A stretch of 64,000 nucleotides of DNA from positions 183,027-247,026 of the forward strand of contig JAHLWZ010000016.1 in the NCBI GenBank assembly GCA_020536535.1, written 5' to 3'. The notes beneath the pieces are model-generated. The model did no database searches. It was not told the origin of the DNA and saw only the letters and a list, made by a program, of their open reading frames with translations. The translations under genes and the position numbers were made by a program. Source of the stretch: Pelomyxa schiedti (Eukaryota > Evosea > Pelobiontida > Pelomyxidae). This document shows, one piece after another, positions 11,626 through 21,646 of the stretch; the stretch's first letter is position 1; each line of letters starts with the position of its first letter.

Positions 11626-12740
11626 TCAGAAGCGCCTAGTGCGACGATGGCAGTGTGGGGCTTCCCCTCGGCGAAAGTAGTATTCCTGGTGATAGTCCTC
11701 TGCTGGGAAGAACTCAGGGGCAGGGTGTGTGGCTCTGGTCTGGACTTTCTGGCCTTTGGAACGCAGCTCCTTTATCAGGCTTTCCACTACTGCCACTTGC
11801 CCAGAGTCAAAACAGAACACCTCAGACCTATACTGGTCTCCAACATCAGGACCTTGCCGGTTCAGCTGTTTTCAGCACGTTAGCCGAGACTATCCACATG
11901 ATGCTAAATAGAAAATACCTGGCTTGGGTCATGTATTTCGAAGAATGTACGGCACAACGCTTCATAAGTGACACGAGAAGGATCAAATACAACCAAAACG
12001 GTCTCTGCATGGCCAGTATCACCTTCACAGACTTGCTCATAGGTAGGATTTGGTAGTCTGCCGCCAGTAAATCCGCAAGTGGTGCTCACAACACCAGGCA
12101 TTTTGGCTAAGTAGTACTCAACCTTCCATTTTTGTTGGAAATTGCATTCACTATGATTTTACTGTGGAATCAGACTCACCCCCCAAAAGCAGCCGCCTGC
12201 AAAAAGAGCTCGTTGCAGAACTTCACTTGGTTGATGTGTAAACTTCAGTGAGAGTGAATTGACACAATGCCTAGTATTGGTAGCAGTGAACTGCTCTCCC
12301 TCAAAGACATGACCAAGGTGTCCCCCACATTTCCCACAAGTTATCTCTTCAGGATAAAAAGTAGTTGTTAGATATAAACAAAAAAAAAAAAATCCCACAC
12401 AAAAACCCTACAAGTTCCTTTTTCAAACATATGACATTAAAGAAAAGGAGCACAACCAAGGTTAATAATAGCCAACAACAGCACAAATATGCACACCAGT
12501 TCTGGAACCATCTGGGCGTCTCGAAACAGCCCCTTTTGAAACCTCTGCATCAAAAGCGGGCCAGCCGCACTCAGAGTCGAATTTTGAGGAGTACAAATAC
12601 AGAGGGTTTCCACAGCGTCTGCAGGAATATGTGCCTCTCTCGAAGTGATCACAAAAACGGCCACTGTGGGGCCGCTCTGTGCCCCTCCCCACAAGAACAC
12701 TTCGTTCTGCCTCTGTGAGCGAGTTATGGGATGTTGCCAT
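11626..12740 (-). CDS. Fused methionine sulfoxide reductase MsrB-MsrA
   Basis: The N-terminal half is Msr[19 protein letters not shown], zinc ligands in CRRCG and [14 protein letters not shown], and the catalytic cysteine in [11 protein letters not shown]. It reads straight into MsrA, beginning [11 protein letters not shown] with its catalytic cysteine, followed by [24 protein letters not shown] and the C-terminal [10 protein letters not shown]. The two domains reduce the R and S forms of oxidised methionine, so one polypeptide can repair both. I chose ATG 12740 ([13 protein letters not shown]) because the upstream open frame has no earlier ATG. Stop at 11626-11628. B-then-A order is seen in some bacteria; a eukaryotic fusion could be bacterial in origin, but the spliceosomal introns show it is settled in this genome. 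Confidence 0.88.
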
Positions 12741-13310
12741 TGGTTGATGGTATTCGTGTGCTTGAAATGGTGTGGCTTTTTTAAATAGATTTTGGTGTTG
12801 GGTTAGCAATGGCGTCTATTAAAACACCCACAAGTCGTGTCTCTCGAACGGCATTCGCCCTCTCTTCTTGTAACCAGCTCCAAACCAAGTTTTTTTTCCT
12901 GGTGAATCACAGAAGGAGTCAGACTGAGTTTTCCTTGAGAGTGCAGATCTCAAACATGAGTGTTGGTAACCCAAGAGGGGAAATACCTCGTCCATGAGAT
13001 GACAGAAACCACCAAGTTCCGACCGCGGAAAAGAATCCTAGTTGTGTCAGAAAAGCACAGTTGCCGCAGATCAAAAAAAGAAAAAACCTTGAAGCATTTT
13101 TTTTTAGTTTTACAACCTCCAGCAACAACAACATCAACCAACCAAACCCCGACAACCCCCGCGACTTCGCCTCCGTCAAGATCTACCCCAAATTCCTCTC
13201 CGCTTTTCTTTAAGACAAAAAACAACCTACAAAGTCGACTTCCTATTTGTCTACGACACCGCCGTCAAGCCGAACAAACAAAAACCCCTTCAAAACCCAT
13301 CAAACCAAGC
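12741..13310. other. Spacer with possible small gene or leader exons
   Basis: No gene is secure in this 570-bp stretch. A plus-strand reading frame starts at ATG 12809 (MASIKTPTSRVSRTAFALSS) and stops at 12997, 69 bp upstream of and divergent from the MsrB-MsrA start. Around 13140-13215 a second plus-strand frame reads NPDNPRDFASVKIYPKFLSAF, and 13228-13300 can be read as YKVDFLFVYDTAVKPN. These look codon-like but no splice path joining them to each other or to the gene at 13311 was found. The last 40 bp before 13311 are rich in CAAA and look like an untranslated leader. Confidence 0.35.
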
Positions 13311-14498
13311 ATGTCTAACGTTCAAGTCGTTGTCATCTTCTTGCCAGCAACAACCGTGGAATCATTCAACTCCGAGGTATCGCTCTTTGCCTATCAAATT
13401 AAGTTTTAACGACTTTTCTTTTTTAGCTTTACGCTGCTCTCGTCCAGAAAGTGGCGCCCTCTAAGCAGCACATCCAAGAAAAGGCCTCATTCTCCGTAAA
13501 TGGAGCCTCATTCGATGCCGTTGTTTTCAAGCCTGCTTCCGAGAAGCAGACTGCCTTTGCTGCTCGTCCTGCTAAGCAAGTGGAGCAGGTTGTTGCGGTC
13601 AACAACCTTTGTCGCAGGAGGTTTGTACCTCTTCCGGGTGGTTGTTGATTTGCTCACCGTTTTCCAGGCTGGACGAGCAGCGTCTTCTTTGTGGTTCTAC
13701 GACGCCCATGGTCACCAAAACTTGTGAAACTAGGGAAGGTGAGCAGCGTTTTGAGGTGGCCCCTAAGAGGCATTCTGTTCGACGCGTCGTTAGCCAGCGC
13801 TTTGTTAACCACCGTATGCCAGCTTCCGACCTAAGCTTTGCACTTACATATCTGTTTTAGGCGTCGTCAAGCAGTGTCTTATTATCGCTTCGGGCGTTCC
13901 GCAGTGTGTTCCTTGTGTTTTACGTGATCCAACTTGCCCGACTACTCAGAGCATCAACACAGAGACCACCCCAGTCGCGTGCATGGGCGTCGGTCAGTGT
14001 TTTGGCACGCGCCTTCTGCAGGCTCAAGAGCAGCAGCGTGTTCAGAGTTGCTATCTTTATCGTCGCATACCGGTCGACCAGCAGCGTTCCTCCTCGGTCG
14101 ACAAGTGGTGTTTTGATAAGTGCCGCTGGCAGTGTGAAAAGCGCTCTGACGACTCCTCGCGTCTTTCGAAGCTGCCCTCAGAAGACAATAATTGCGAAAA
14201 TACCCAGGGCGAAATGCATCATGAAAGAATGGAAATGCACCAGAGCCTTCATTGCCGCTTTGTACCGGTGGACGAGCTGTGTCTTTTTGGAGGTGCCTAT
14301 GCCGCTTGTGCTGCTATTCGGCGCCGGGCAGGAGCCCCATGCGCTATCTCATTCATTCCTGGCAGTGGTAGTAAACAGAGCCGCAGTGGTCGCTTTGTGC
14401 ATGATTCCAAACCTGGGAAAGACCAATCCGCGCCAGTGGTCGCTGAGGCCCGCCTTTTGGCGGAGACCCAGCGTCGCTTGCTCTTGCATACTTTATAA
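13311..14498 (+). CDS. Uncharacterised Cys/Gln/Arg-rich protein
   Basis: A clean four-exon model: 13311-13376, 13427-13620, 13668-13813 and 13861-14498. All three introns are 47-50 nt with GT and AG borders and keep the frame, giving 347 residues. The protein starts MSNVQVVVIFLPATTVE. From about residue 80 on it contains many short V/D-x-Q-x units: VEQVVAV, DEQRLL, GEQRFEV, VSQRFV, VKQCLI, VPQCV and VGQCF. The DNA counterpart GTC/GAC..CAGCG/T is just as obvious, so this looks like a diverged short tandem repeat. The C-terminal third is rich in Arg, Ser and Cys with no recognisable domain. I do not recognise the family. Confidence 0.6.
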
Positions 14499-14760
14499 GA
14501 GCTGTGCCATTGCACAGCTCCAGCAGCAAACACATTCATGCTGCTGCATTACAACACCAAAATACACCAATCAACCAACTGTCTCAACCACACAAACATC
14601 AACAGCCTCACCCAACTCTTACCAATGTATTATACTGACAATCTTGCTGCATCCATCTGAATGTTTAATAGTTGCTGGTTTCTCAAATGATAGCATCTCC
14701 CCAAGTACATCTTTTCAGCGTTTAGTCAGAGAATCTCTCTGCTTTCTCTTGTTCACTGAG

Positions 14761-15723
14761 CTCAAGCCTTATTCATGCCACAGCCTGAATGTTGCTCATA
14801 AAAGAGAACTGAAAAAAGGAGTGAAAGAATCCAAAGCCGAACTGAAGAAAAAGAAACTTGCTCTAAGTGCTGCTGCCAAGAAAAAACCTTTGGTTTACGA
14901 TGCTGAAGCACTCAGACTTACTGAAGAGGCTTTCCGTGTTCCTCGTTTAAGCCATACATTCACTTCTTCCTTCGCAATTAGCAGTTCGTTAATGAACAGA
15001 TTCCAATTCGAGTACGCTTGTTTCTTGTGTCAACGTATATCTAATGTTCATTAACAGGAAAATGATTAGAACCAAGACAAGCTGCGGAATTCTCTATAAC
15101 GTGTTTGAAGGGATGAAACGACAAGCTACCGTTGAGAAATACCTTTCCGCAAGTGGTAAAAGAATGCTGGATACCCCTAACGCTGGGGGGAATTCCATTT
15201 GGAGTGAAGTCTTGTCTCTGGAAATGCTTGCTTCAGAATTCGGTGCCAAGTTACAACGAACAGAGACTGAAATCGAGTACGACATGCAGTGCAAAATCAC
15301 TGATTACTCCATTTGTATTCACCACCCTCCCAACAACCTAATTTCTAACATTGCTTTCCCAGCTGTTTACGGGCATCACATTGGGGTCAGTGTTACCCGT
15401 CTCATCAACTTCCGGGATTTGCCAACCAAGAACTGCAAGATAGAATTTTCCGCTGAAGAAGTCAATCGACTCCTGGTCAAGAAGCTTTTCGGCATTAATG
15501 TGTCTACCAAGTTCGTTTCCGATGCCCACAAGTGGGAGAAGCAGATATTGCACGTTCTCACCACCTCTGAATCAGCAGCAAGAGAAGTTTACGCACAGTA
15601 TTGCATGATGGACAAAGAGTTGAGGGTACGCCCACACATCAGCCTATGAAACCTACTAACGTTACACAGGCCAATTCCATAGTTCTGGTGAGCTGTTGCA
15701 AGAACTTTGAGTGGCTTTTCTAG
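14761..15723 (+). CDS. Uncharacterised protein, possible PD-(D/E)XK-like fold
   Basis: Clear coding from about 14800: a basic helix (RELKKGVKESKAELKKKK), then LVYDAEALRLTEEAFR, QFVNEQIPIRVRL and, in the long exon, EVLSLEMLASEFGAKL, TETEIEYDMQCKITDYSI, a hydrophobic HHIGVSVTRLINF, VNRLLVKKLFGINVSTKFV and WEKQILHVLTTSESAA. Introns at about 14939-14984, 15021-15058 and 15625-15669 join these in frame, and the last exon ends FEWLF-stop at 15721-15723. The pattern E...TDYSI...VSVTR recalls an uncharacterised eukaryotic family (fungi, slime moulds) that could be PD-(D/E)XK-like, but the catalytic lysine is not evident. The 5' exon is unresolved; the start given is an AG acceptor candidate, not a start codon. 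Confidence 0.5.
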
Positions 15724-16020
15724 ACACCTCACCACACACCACCGTAGCAGCACCCACACCACCAAATCCACAAACCAAATAAAACAACTTGTTTTCTTTG
15801 ACTTCCCCAAACACACCGAATTTCTTTCTGATCAGCAAGAAGCAGGGGACGGTTTGTGAAGCGTCTTTGGGAAACCCGATTTTTTCTATATCAGGTGTAT
15901 CCTTGAGGTTCTCAGCCAAAGGTGGCAACAAGAAAAACTCAATGGACAAAAAAGCCACAGCGGGGAAAAAAAACCCTTTGTTCATACAACAAGGATCATG
16001 AGGGAACAACTCTTGAATTC

Positions 16021-17361
16021 TTAGGAAGAGAAGCCAATTGACAACACCAGGAAGTTCCACAAGGGAAATGAAAGAACCAGCACCACACCAACAGTGTGCA
16101 GGGGTGTCACGGTGGTGTCAATGACTGTGACACATGATTCTTCTGGGTTAGTGTGGAACAAGAACCCCATTGAACCTTGCACTGTGGGCCTTCCACCTTT
16201 GCTCTTACTGGGTTTTTTTGTATTTGTGATGAGACTGCCTCCAGTTGTTTTTGGCAACGGAATCTCTTTTACCTGTTTTGTTGTGACTTGGTTATTGCAA
16301 TTCCAGATTGGCACACTGCCACCCACTCTCCCTGAAGAGAAATACTCAGAATCACTGAGGGGCTGATAGGCACGTTCAGATAGCTTTCTTGCAATGCCAC
16401 TTGATGCTTCAACTTCAAAGGAATGGTTCCCCACTTCAACGATGAAGGTGCGAGTACCGTCGTTCCTCCTCATTGAAAACACATGGAGGAACCTCGGGAG
16501 AACAGATACGTCAATTAGGCAACGTGTGACACATAGAACACACAGTGTGCCACTGGAGTGGGTTCCTTCCACGTCCACAATCAGCACATCTGGTGCGGAT
16601 GCACTGTCCCCAACCACTGCCATCAGCAGTTGGTTGGGCTGCGATGGAATCCACGTCAAATCACCAGTACTGAACCAGCCACCAGCAACAGAAAACTTAT
16701 GTGGAAGCACAGCTGTTGTGACCCCTCCAGGCTTGTTGGCCTGTGCCACCAGTTCTTCCAGTTGCACATTCAGCCGTTTCGTGAGCAGCACTGTTTCCTG
16801 GTGCCCTCCGCGGTCCAAGTTGCCCCCTCTCACCAGCCACTTCCCATTTACTGCATCGCAACCCCACTCAAAGTCCACAGGCTCAGTATCCACGAGCCCA
16901 ATTGTCTCCAAGCCGCCAGTGTTGCCGACGCAATTGCACAAATACAAGCCCTCAGGCCCACCCACATCGAGCCAGTCCTTCACCAAGAACAGCCTGTCAC
17001 TCATCCAGCAACGGTTCTTTGGGAGCCCAGGCCACCTCCTCTCGATGTCACCCACCACACTCCCCAGCAGCGGTGACACCCTCACACACAGACAAGCTTG
17101 CATGAGTGTGTTAATGATGGTGCCCTTCGTCTTGCTGCGCCTGCCTGGCGGGGCCGGCGGCCCGCAGTCTCCTTCCGGTTCGTCGTAAAGGAACTTCTCG
17201 CCAGTCAGTTGCAACACAAACGTCCTGGCTGTACCCCTTGCCAGGTCCCACACCAACTGACCAACAACGTGACCAACCACAGGTAGGTGGGCCAGGGCAC
17301 CCAGTTGCTCACGTGAATGTATCATCGAACTAACCACATAGTCGCCGCTCCCCTTAATCAT
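16021..17361 (-). CDS. Lineage-specific large family protein, C-terminal hydrophobic anchor
   Basis: A single long frame of 446 residues from ATG 17361 to a stop at 16021. The N-terminal part reads LGALAHLPVVGHVVGQLVWDLARGTARTFVLQL, followed by beta-rich blocks with recurring hydrophobic-D/E-V patterns (LIVDVEGTHSSG, TRTFIVEVGNHSFEVEA) that could be a propeller-like fold. It ends in a hydrophobic tail (VGVVLVLSFPLWNFLVLSIGF) suggesting a membrane anchor. Its general build (a VG..W...R..F.L start, then beta repeats) matches the gene at 42726 and a large paralogous family I remember from Pelomyxa. Function unknown. Higher GC and near absence of introns set it apart from its neighbours. Confidence 0.6.
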   Translation of the reverse strand: MIKGSGDYVVSSMIHSREQLGALAHLPVVGHVVGQLVWDLARGTARTFVLQLTGEKFLYDEPEGDCGPPAPPGRRSKTKGTIINTLMQACLCVRVSPLLGSVVGDIERRWPGLPKNRCWMSDRLFLVKDWLDVGGPEGLYLCNCVGNTGGLETIGLVDTEPVDFEWGCDAVNGKWLVRGGNLDRGGHQETVLLTKRLNVQLEELVAQANKPGGVTTAVLPHKFSVAGGWFSTGDLTWIPSQPNQLLMAVVGDSASAPDVLIVDVEGTHSSGTLCVLCVTRCLIDVSVLPRFLHVFSMRRNDGTRTFIVEVGNHSFEVEASSGIARKLSERAYQPLSDSEYFSSGRVGGSVPIWNCNNQVTTKQVKEIPLPKTTGGSLITNTKKPSKSKGGRPTVQGSMGFLFHTNPEESCVTVIDTTVTPLHTVGVVLVLSFPLWNFLVLSIGFSS

Positions 17362-17607
17362 CGGCCAGCAAATCTGAAAAACAAACGGTTCTTGACAAGA
17401 AAGGGATCGGACCGACCACTGAGACCCATCTCAATGGACAAGGTGAGGCTCAATAACATGTCACAACGTATGAACGCGGCGCACTGATCATACCGAACAA
17501 CCCTTGCACTGAAGCCCTCTCACCAGAATTTGTTCAATTTGGTTTTCACATAGGATGAAGTTGTTGTTTTTTTTTTTCGCCGGTGTACAAAAATCCTCTG
17601 CGCAGCC

Positions 17608-20600
17608 TTAGTTCGCGTCGTCGTCTTCCTCGTCACCTTCCTCCCACTCGCCTTCTTCCTCGTCGTCGTCTGCTTCTTCCTCTTGTTCTTCCTCCCTGAG
17701 CTCGGTTCTGCGAGTTATCAGAGCCGCGGCAAGGAGGCTAACCATGTCGTTCTTCTTGGGCTTCTCGGCTTCAACTTGTGCCTGCAGTGTAGTTTTGGTT
17801 GTGGGTGGTTAGAGTGGTACAGAGAGTAATTGTTTTGTTTGCACTCGCGGAAAGGCAAGCATACCTGGTCAACATGCTTGAGGCTGGCACCTTGTTGGAT
17901 GGAGGAAAGGAGGTCGGCACGGCCACCTGTTGCAGCTTTTATATGTTGATATGAGTATCAGTAAGGAAAGGAATCAGTGAAAGAGCCAAAGAAACACACG
18001 TGAAGGGGGCGCCGCCGCTCTGGCCACTGGAGGCGGCGGAGGAGCGCGAGGCGTGGGGCCCGAAGGAGGCGGCGGCGGGGGGGGGAGGCGGCGGCGGCGA
18101 GGAAGAGGACGGGGACGGGGACGCCGCGGGCTCGGGCTCGTCCTGAATTATGGGCGTGGCGGCGTGTGTCGAGTGCGGTGTCGATGCCGGTGCGGAATTG
18201 GACATTGAACTGAGTCTGGAACACTCCGCTTGAAGCCTGTCATTCTCTTGCTCGTGCTGTGGTTCGTGGGAGAAAAGAGGTTGTGATCGACAAAAGAAAT
18301 TGTGGGTTAGGACACTTACTGTGGCGATGGTTCGTTGTAGTTGTTGTATCTTGGACTCGAATTGGGAGACTGTTTTGGTATGTGCTTCTGTGAGTTGAGC
18401 CTGCTCTTTTTTGCTTTCCACTCTGATTTTTGCTAGATCATCTATTCAGATAGCGTGAGTGAGGCTTGAAAAATAATTCACAATACCCTCTTGTTTCTTC
18501 TTCAGGGCCTTCATTTCTCTTTCAAGGGTTTCACGGAGTCCGGCTAAGTCCGAGGCACCTTTAGTAGAGGATTCCACAGTGACTCTCAATTCCTTCAACT
18601 CGAGTGTGGCTTTGTTTGTTGCTGAGTGAGCATCATCTCGTTCTTTAAGGGCCACACTCAAAGCTTTTTTAGTAGTTTCTAACTTTTTCTCGTCACAAAT
18701 TTATTGAAAAGACTATATCTGTACCTCTGTTTTAAGCAAGGCCATTTCTTTAGCAGCCCTTTCAGCTCCCCGCATTTCTCCTTCCCGTGCAGCAGTTTCT
18801 TTAGCTGACCGCAGTTCGTCTTAGCAAAGAATGTCAGGTTGAGACGAAAGTGAGAAGTTACAAAAAAGCAAAAATTAGAACTACTTCCATTAGAAATTAA
18901 CACAAAATCCACATACCTTCAAATCGCTTTTGCATTTCAGCAAATTCACGCTTCAGCTTGTCTTGTGCAGCTTTTACTTCAACTGAAGTTCCCTGAGCAG
19001 CAACAGCAGAGTGCGCTTGTAATTCCCTTACCTGTGCCCGTAGTTATTTGAAGACAAGAATAGTAGTGTGTACCTCCGCATCTTTAGCTCTTACACTTGT
19101 GACAAGTGCCTCTTTCTCTTTTTCTACAGCAAGTAACCTTTTACGGCAATTTTCCACCTGGGAGTGATGTTAGGGAGGTAGAAGGGTACTCAAACGAACT
19201 TCGCTTTTTGACGTCTCCACCCCCTTAGCTAAATCAAGATTTTTGCCTCGCTCCCTGTTTATTTCCTCCTTCAGTCCTTTCATTTCCACTGTCAAGTGTT
19301 ATAATGGTAGCTTTGTTGGGGGTGCTTCTTACGGTCGTATTTTGATTGCAATTCTTTAAGGCTTCTTTGCATCTCTTCACCAGCTCTATCTGGTAATCTT
19401 GCTTTAAGAGAGGCTTCTTGTACCTTAACGTGGTTTCTAGTATGCAGTGAAAGTGAATCCTTACTTCGAGTTCCAAGTTTCTTTTAGCTGTGGATAATGT
19501 TTCTTTGTCTTGAGTAAGAGTGGCCACACTTTTCTTCAAGGTATCTATCTGGGGAAGGCTGGTAGGGAAGAAGATAGTCAGAGAAGGGATTGAACCTGTG
19601 CAACTTGCAATTGCAGCTTATCGATGAGAGAATCTTTTTCATGTATTTCTTTTCTCAAGCTCTCGATTAACTGTGTTTGAGCAGCATTGGCACTTGAATT
19701 TGAATTCGAGGTTGTTTGCAATGAAGACTTCATTGTAGGGGATGATACAGATGTGCTGTGAGTTAATTGTGGGCGAGTTGTGGGAACTGCTGGTGGACGG
19801 TTAACAGTGGGAGAACTGTAGGAGCTGGATCCACTTGAAGAAAGTGTGGAACTAAAAAAGGTCAGTACCGAAGAAGTAGAAAGGGGAAGGAACAACGGTT
19901 GTTTTGCTGTGACAACTGATGAGCCTGTGGCTAATGTTTTATCAGAGGGGGGAAAAGAAAGTTGCATGCAGACCAGGTGTTTTTGTGGCACTACCATTTT
20001 GTATAGGTGCTGGTTTGACTGTTGAAGTAGTATTTGTACCACCTACAATAATATTAGTGCTTAATCTTGAACAAATTTAACCTGAAGTTTTCAAAGACCC
20101 TGTTGATGAAGGAACAGTAGGAGAGGGCCCTTTACAAAGTGATTTTGGAATTGGGGAGGCATATGGACATACGTGTTATCGGGGAGGGCCTGGTAGTTTG
20201 CTGGTTGTTGGGTGCTGTGGTTGGTTTAGGACTTGTTGGAACTGATGGCTTTGTTGCTGGGGAGGGAGAAGCCGTCTTGGGGGGTGCTCCTGTACCAGTT
20301 TTCGAGGATTGATTTGGTTCTGGTTCATTAGTAATGTTTTTTAGCATATCCATATCAATATTCTTCAACAAGTCCGTTGCTTCTGCTCTTGTCATAGGTT
20401 TTTGTCCTTGTTTCTAATACTAGTTAGAGATGAAGCTGGAGGAAAGGTGAGAAACAACCTTGAGTTCAACATCGAGATCCGAAAACAGTTTGGAAAGTTC
20501 AGGTGGCAGATTAGAGGTAACAAACCCCTTTTCTTCAGAGTAACCAATATGCCCTCCATGGTGGCATGATGTCGGCCCTTGGGAGACATTATGAAAATTG

Positions 20601-21298
20601 CATCACCCATTAAGTTGGAAAAACCGGTAATTACAAGGGCCTTTTCTTCTTCTTTTGTATCCCCAACTAATTTATTCATAAAGGACATAAAGGTTCCTTT
20701 CCTTTAAAGGTGGTTAGGACCAGTAGAGTTTCAAATAGATATGAAAGAGATAGAACTCACGTTGAAGTTGACGTTGACGTTGAAGATGGTGTTGGAGTTG
20801 AAGCAGGTTTTGCAGCTGCTGGCTTAGCGGTTGTACTACCACCTGATGGTGTAGAACGTGAAGCAGAATTACTATGTGGAGTTGTGCTCTTTGATGCTGG
20901 CTTCTTCTTTCTTTTTCTTGCACCAGTGGGAGTATCACCTTTGGGCCTTGATCCAGTCCTGCGAAGCTTTGGATTTTCCGCCAGTGTATCATTTCCAGCA
21001 ACATACTCTAATGCACCATAAAAAACGAATTCCAACACCACAGAAAAAGAAAAAAAAAACTGAGTGGCAGAAACAAAAAAATAGCCTCCAATTCGCCACA
21101 AAAACAAAACCCAACAGACGATGTGTCGATGTAACACCAATAAAAAACCAAAAAAATCTAAAAAAAAAAAGGGAACCAACTGGGGGTGGAAGACACGGCT
21201 GACGGTGCCTTTGAGTGATTGTGTTGACATGTGATGCACTTCTCAGGCATGAACGGATTGGGTCGCATATTGGCACACGAGCATGTCTTGCACGACAT
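17608..21298 (-). CDS. Coiled-coil protein with polyproline and WH2-central-acidic (WCA) tail; likely Arp2/3 activator
   Basis: Starts at ATG 21298 with a Cys/His cluster (MSCKTCSCANMRP...C..CQHNHS) that may bind zinc. Next come a Ser/Thr/Pro/Lys-rich segment, a conserved-looking block with KLVGDTKEEEKALVITGF and LPPELSKLFSDLDVELK, a second low-complexity region, and about 1.5 kb of heptad-rich coiled coil in many short exons (18300-19650). The C-terminus has a PPPPPPP run (about 18070-18095), a WH2 motif GRADLLSSIQQGASLKHV (about 17875-17932), an amphipathic central motif MVSLLAAALITRRTEL (about 17700-17755), and a Glu/Asp tail with the single Trp expected of an acidic motif (Trp codon near 17644), ending at 17608. 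Polyproline plus W-C-A is the signature of WASP-superfamily Arp2/3 activators; the coiled-coil layout is closest to WHAMM/JMY. One base is missing at the C-run 20525-20528 for a continuous frame. Confidence 0.68.
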
Positions 21299-21646
21299 TT
21301 TTGATGTTACAGCCTTTTTTTTTCCTCTCTGGTGTGTTGCTCACACCTTTGTTTGTCTCTCGTATAGTTTTCCCCACGACCTTTCGTTTGGTGGCCTTCA
21401 AAACCCCGAGAAACGTCGATCGGTGTTTGCCACAGCTCAAAAATGGCCTTTTTGGAAATGTTGGTACACGATCAAACTCGAGTGTCTGAGCACATGTAGC
21501 CCACGTCTGCACAGCTGGAAATCAACCAGTAGCTTTACTCTTTTCTCTGGCCTCAGAGACTCCGGAAAAGGACACTCGATCAGATCGACGATCGACATTT
21601 CCTCCATCGCCTAAAACCGAAAACGGACAAACATTTCAATTTGACG

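Noticed and set aside
15662-16060. 132-codon minus-strand frame next to the lineage-specific gene
   Set aside because: It overlaps the last exon and 3' end of the plus-strand gene at 14761-15723 and lacks codon-like or domain-like content.
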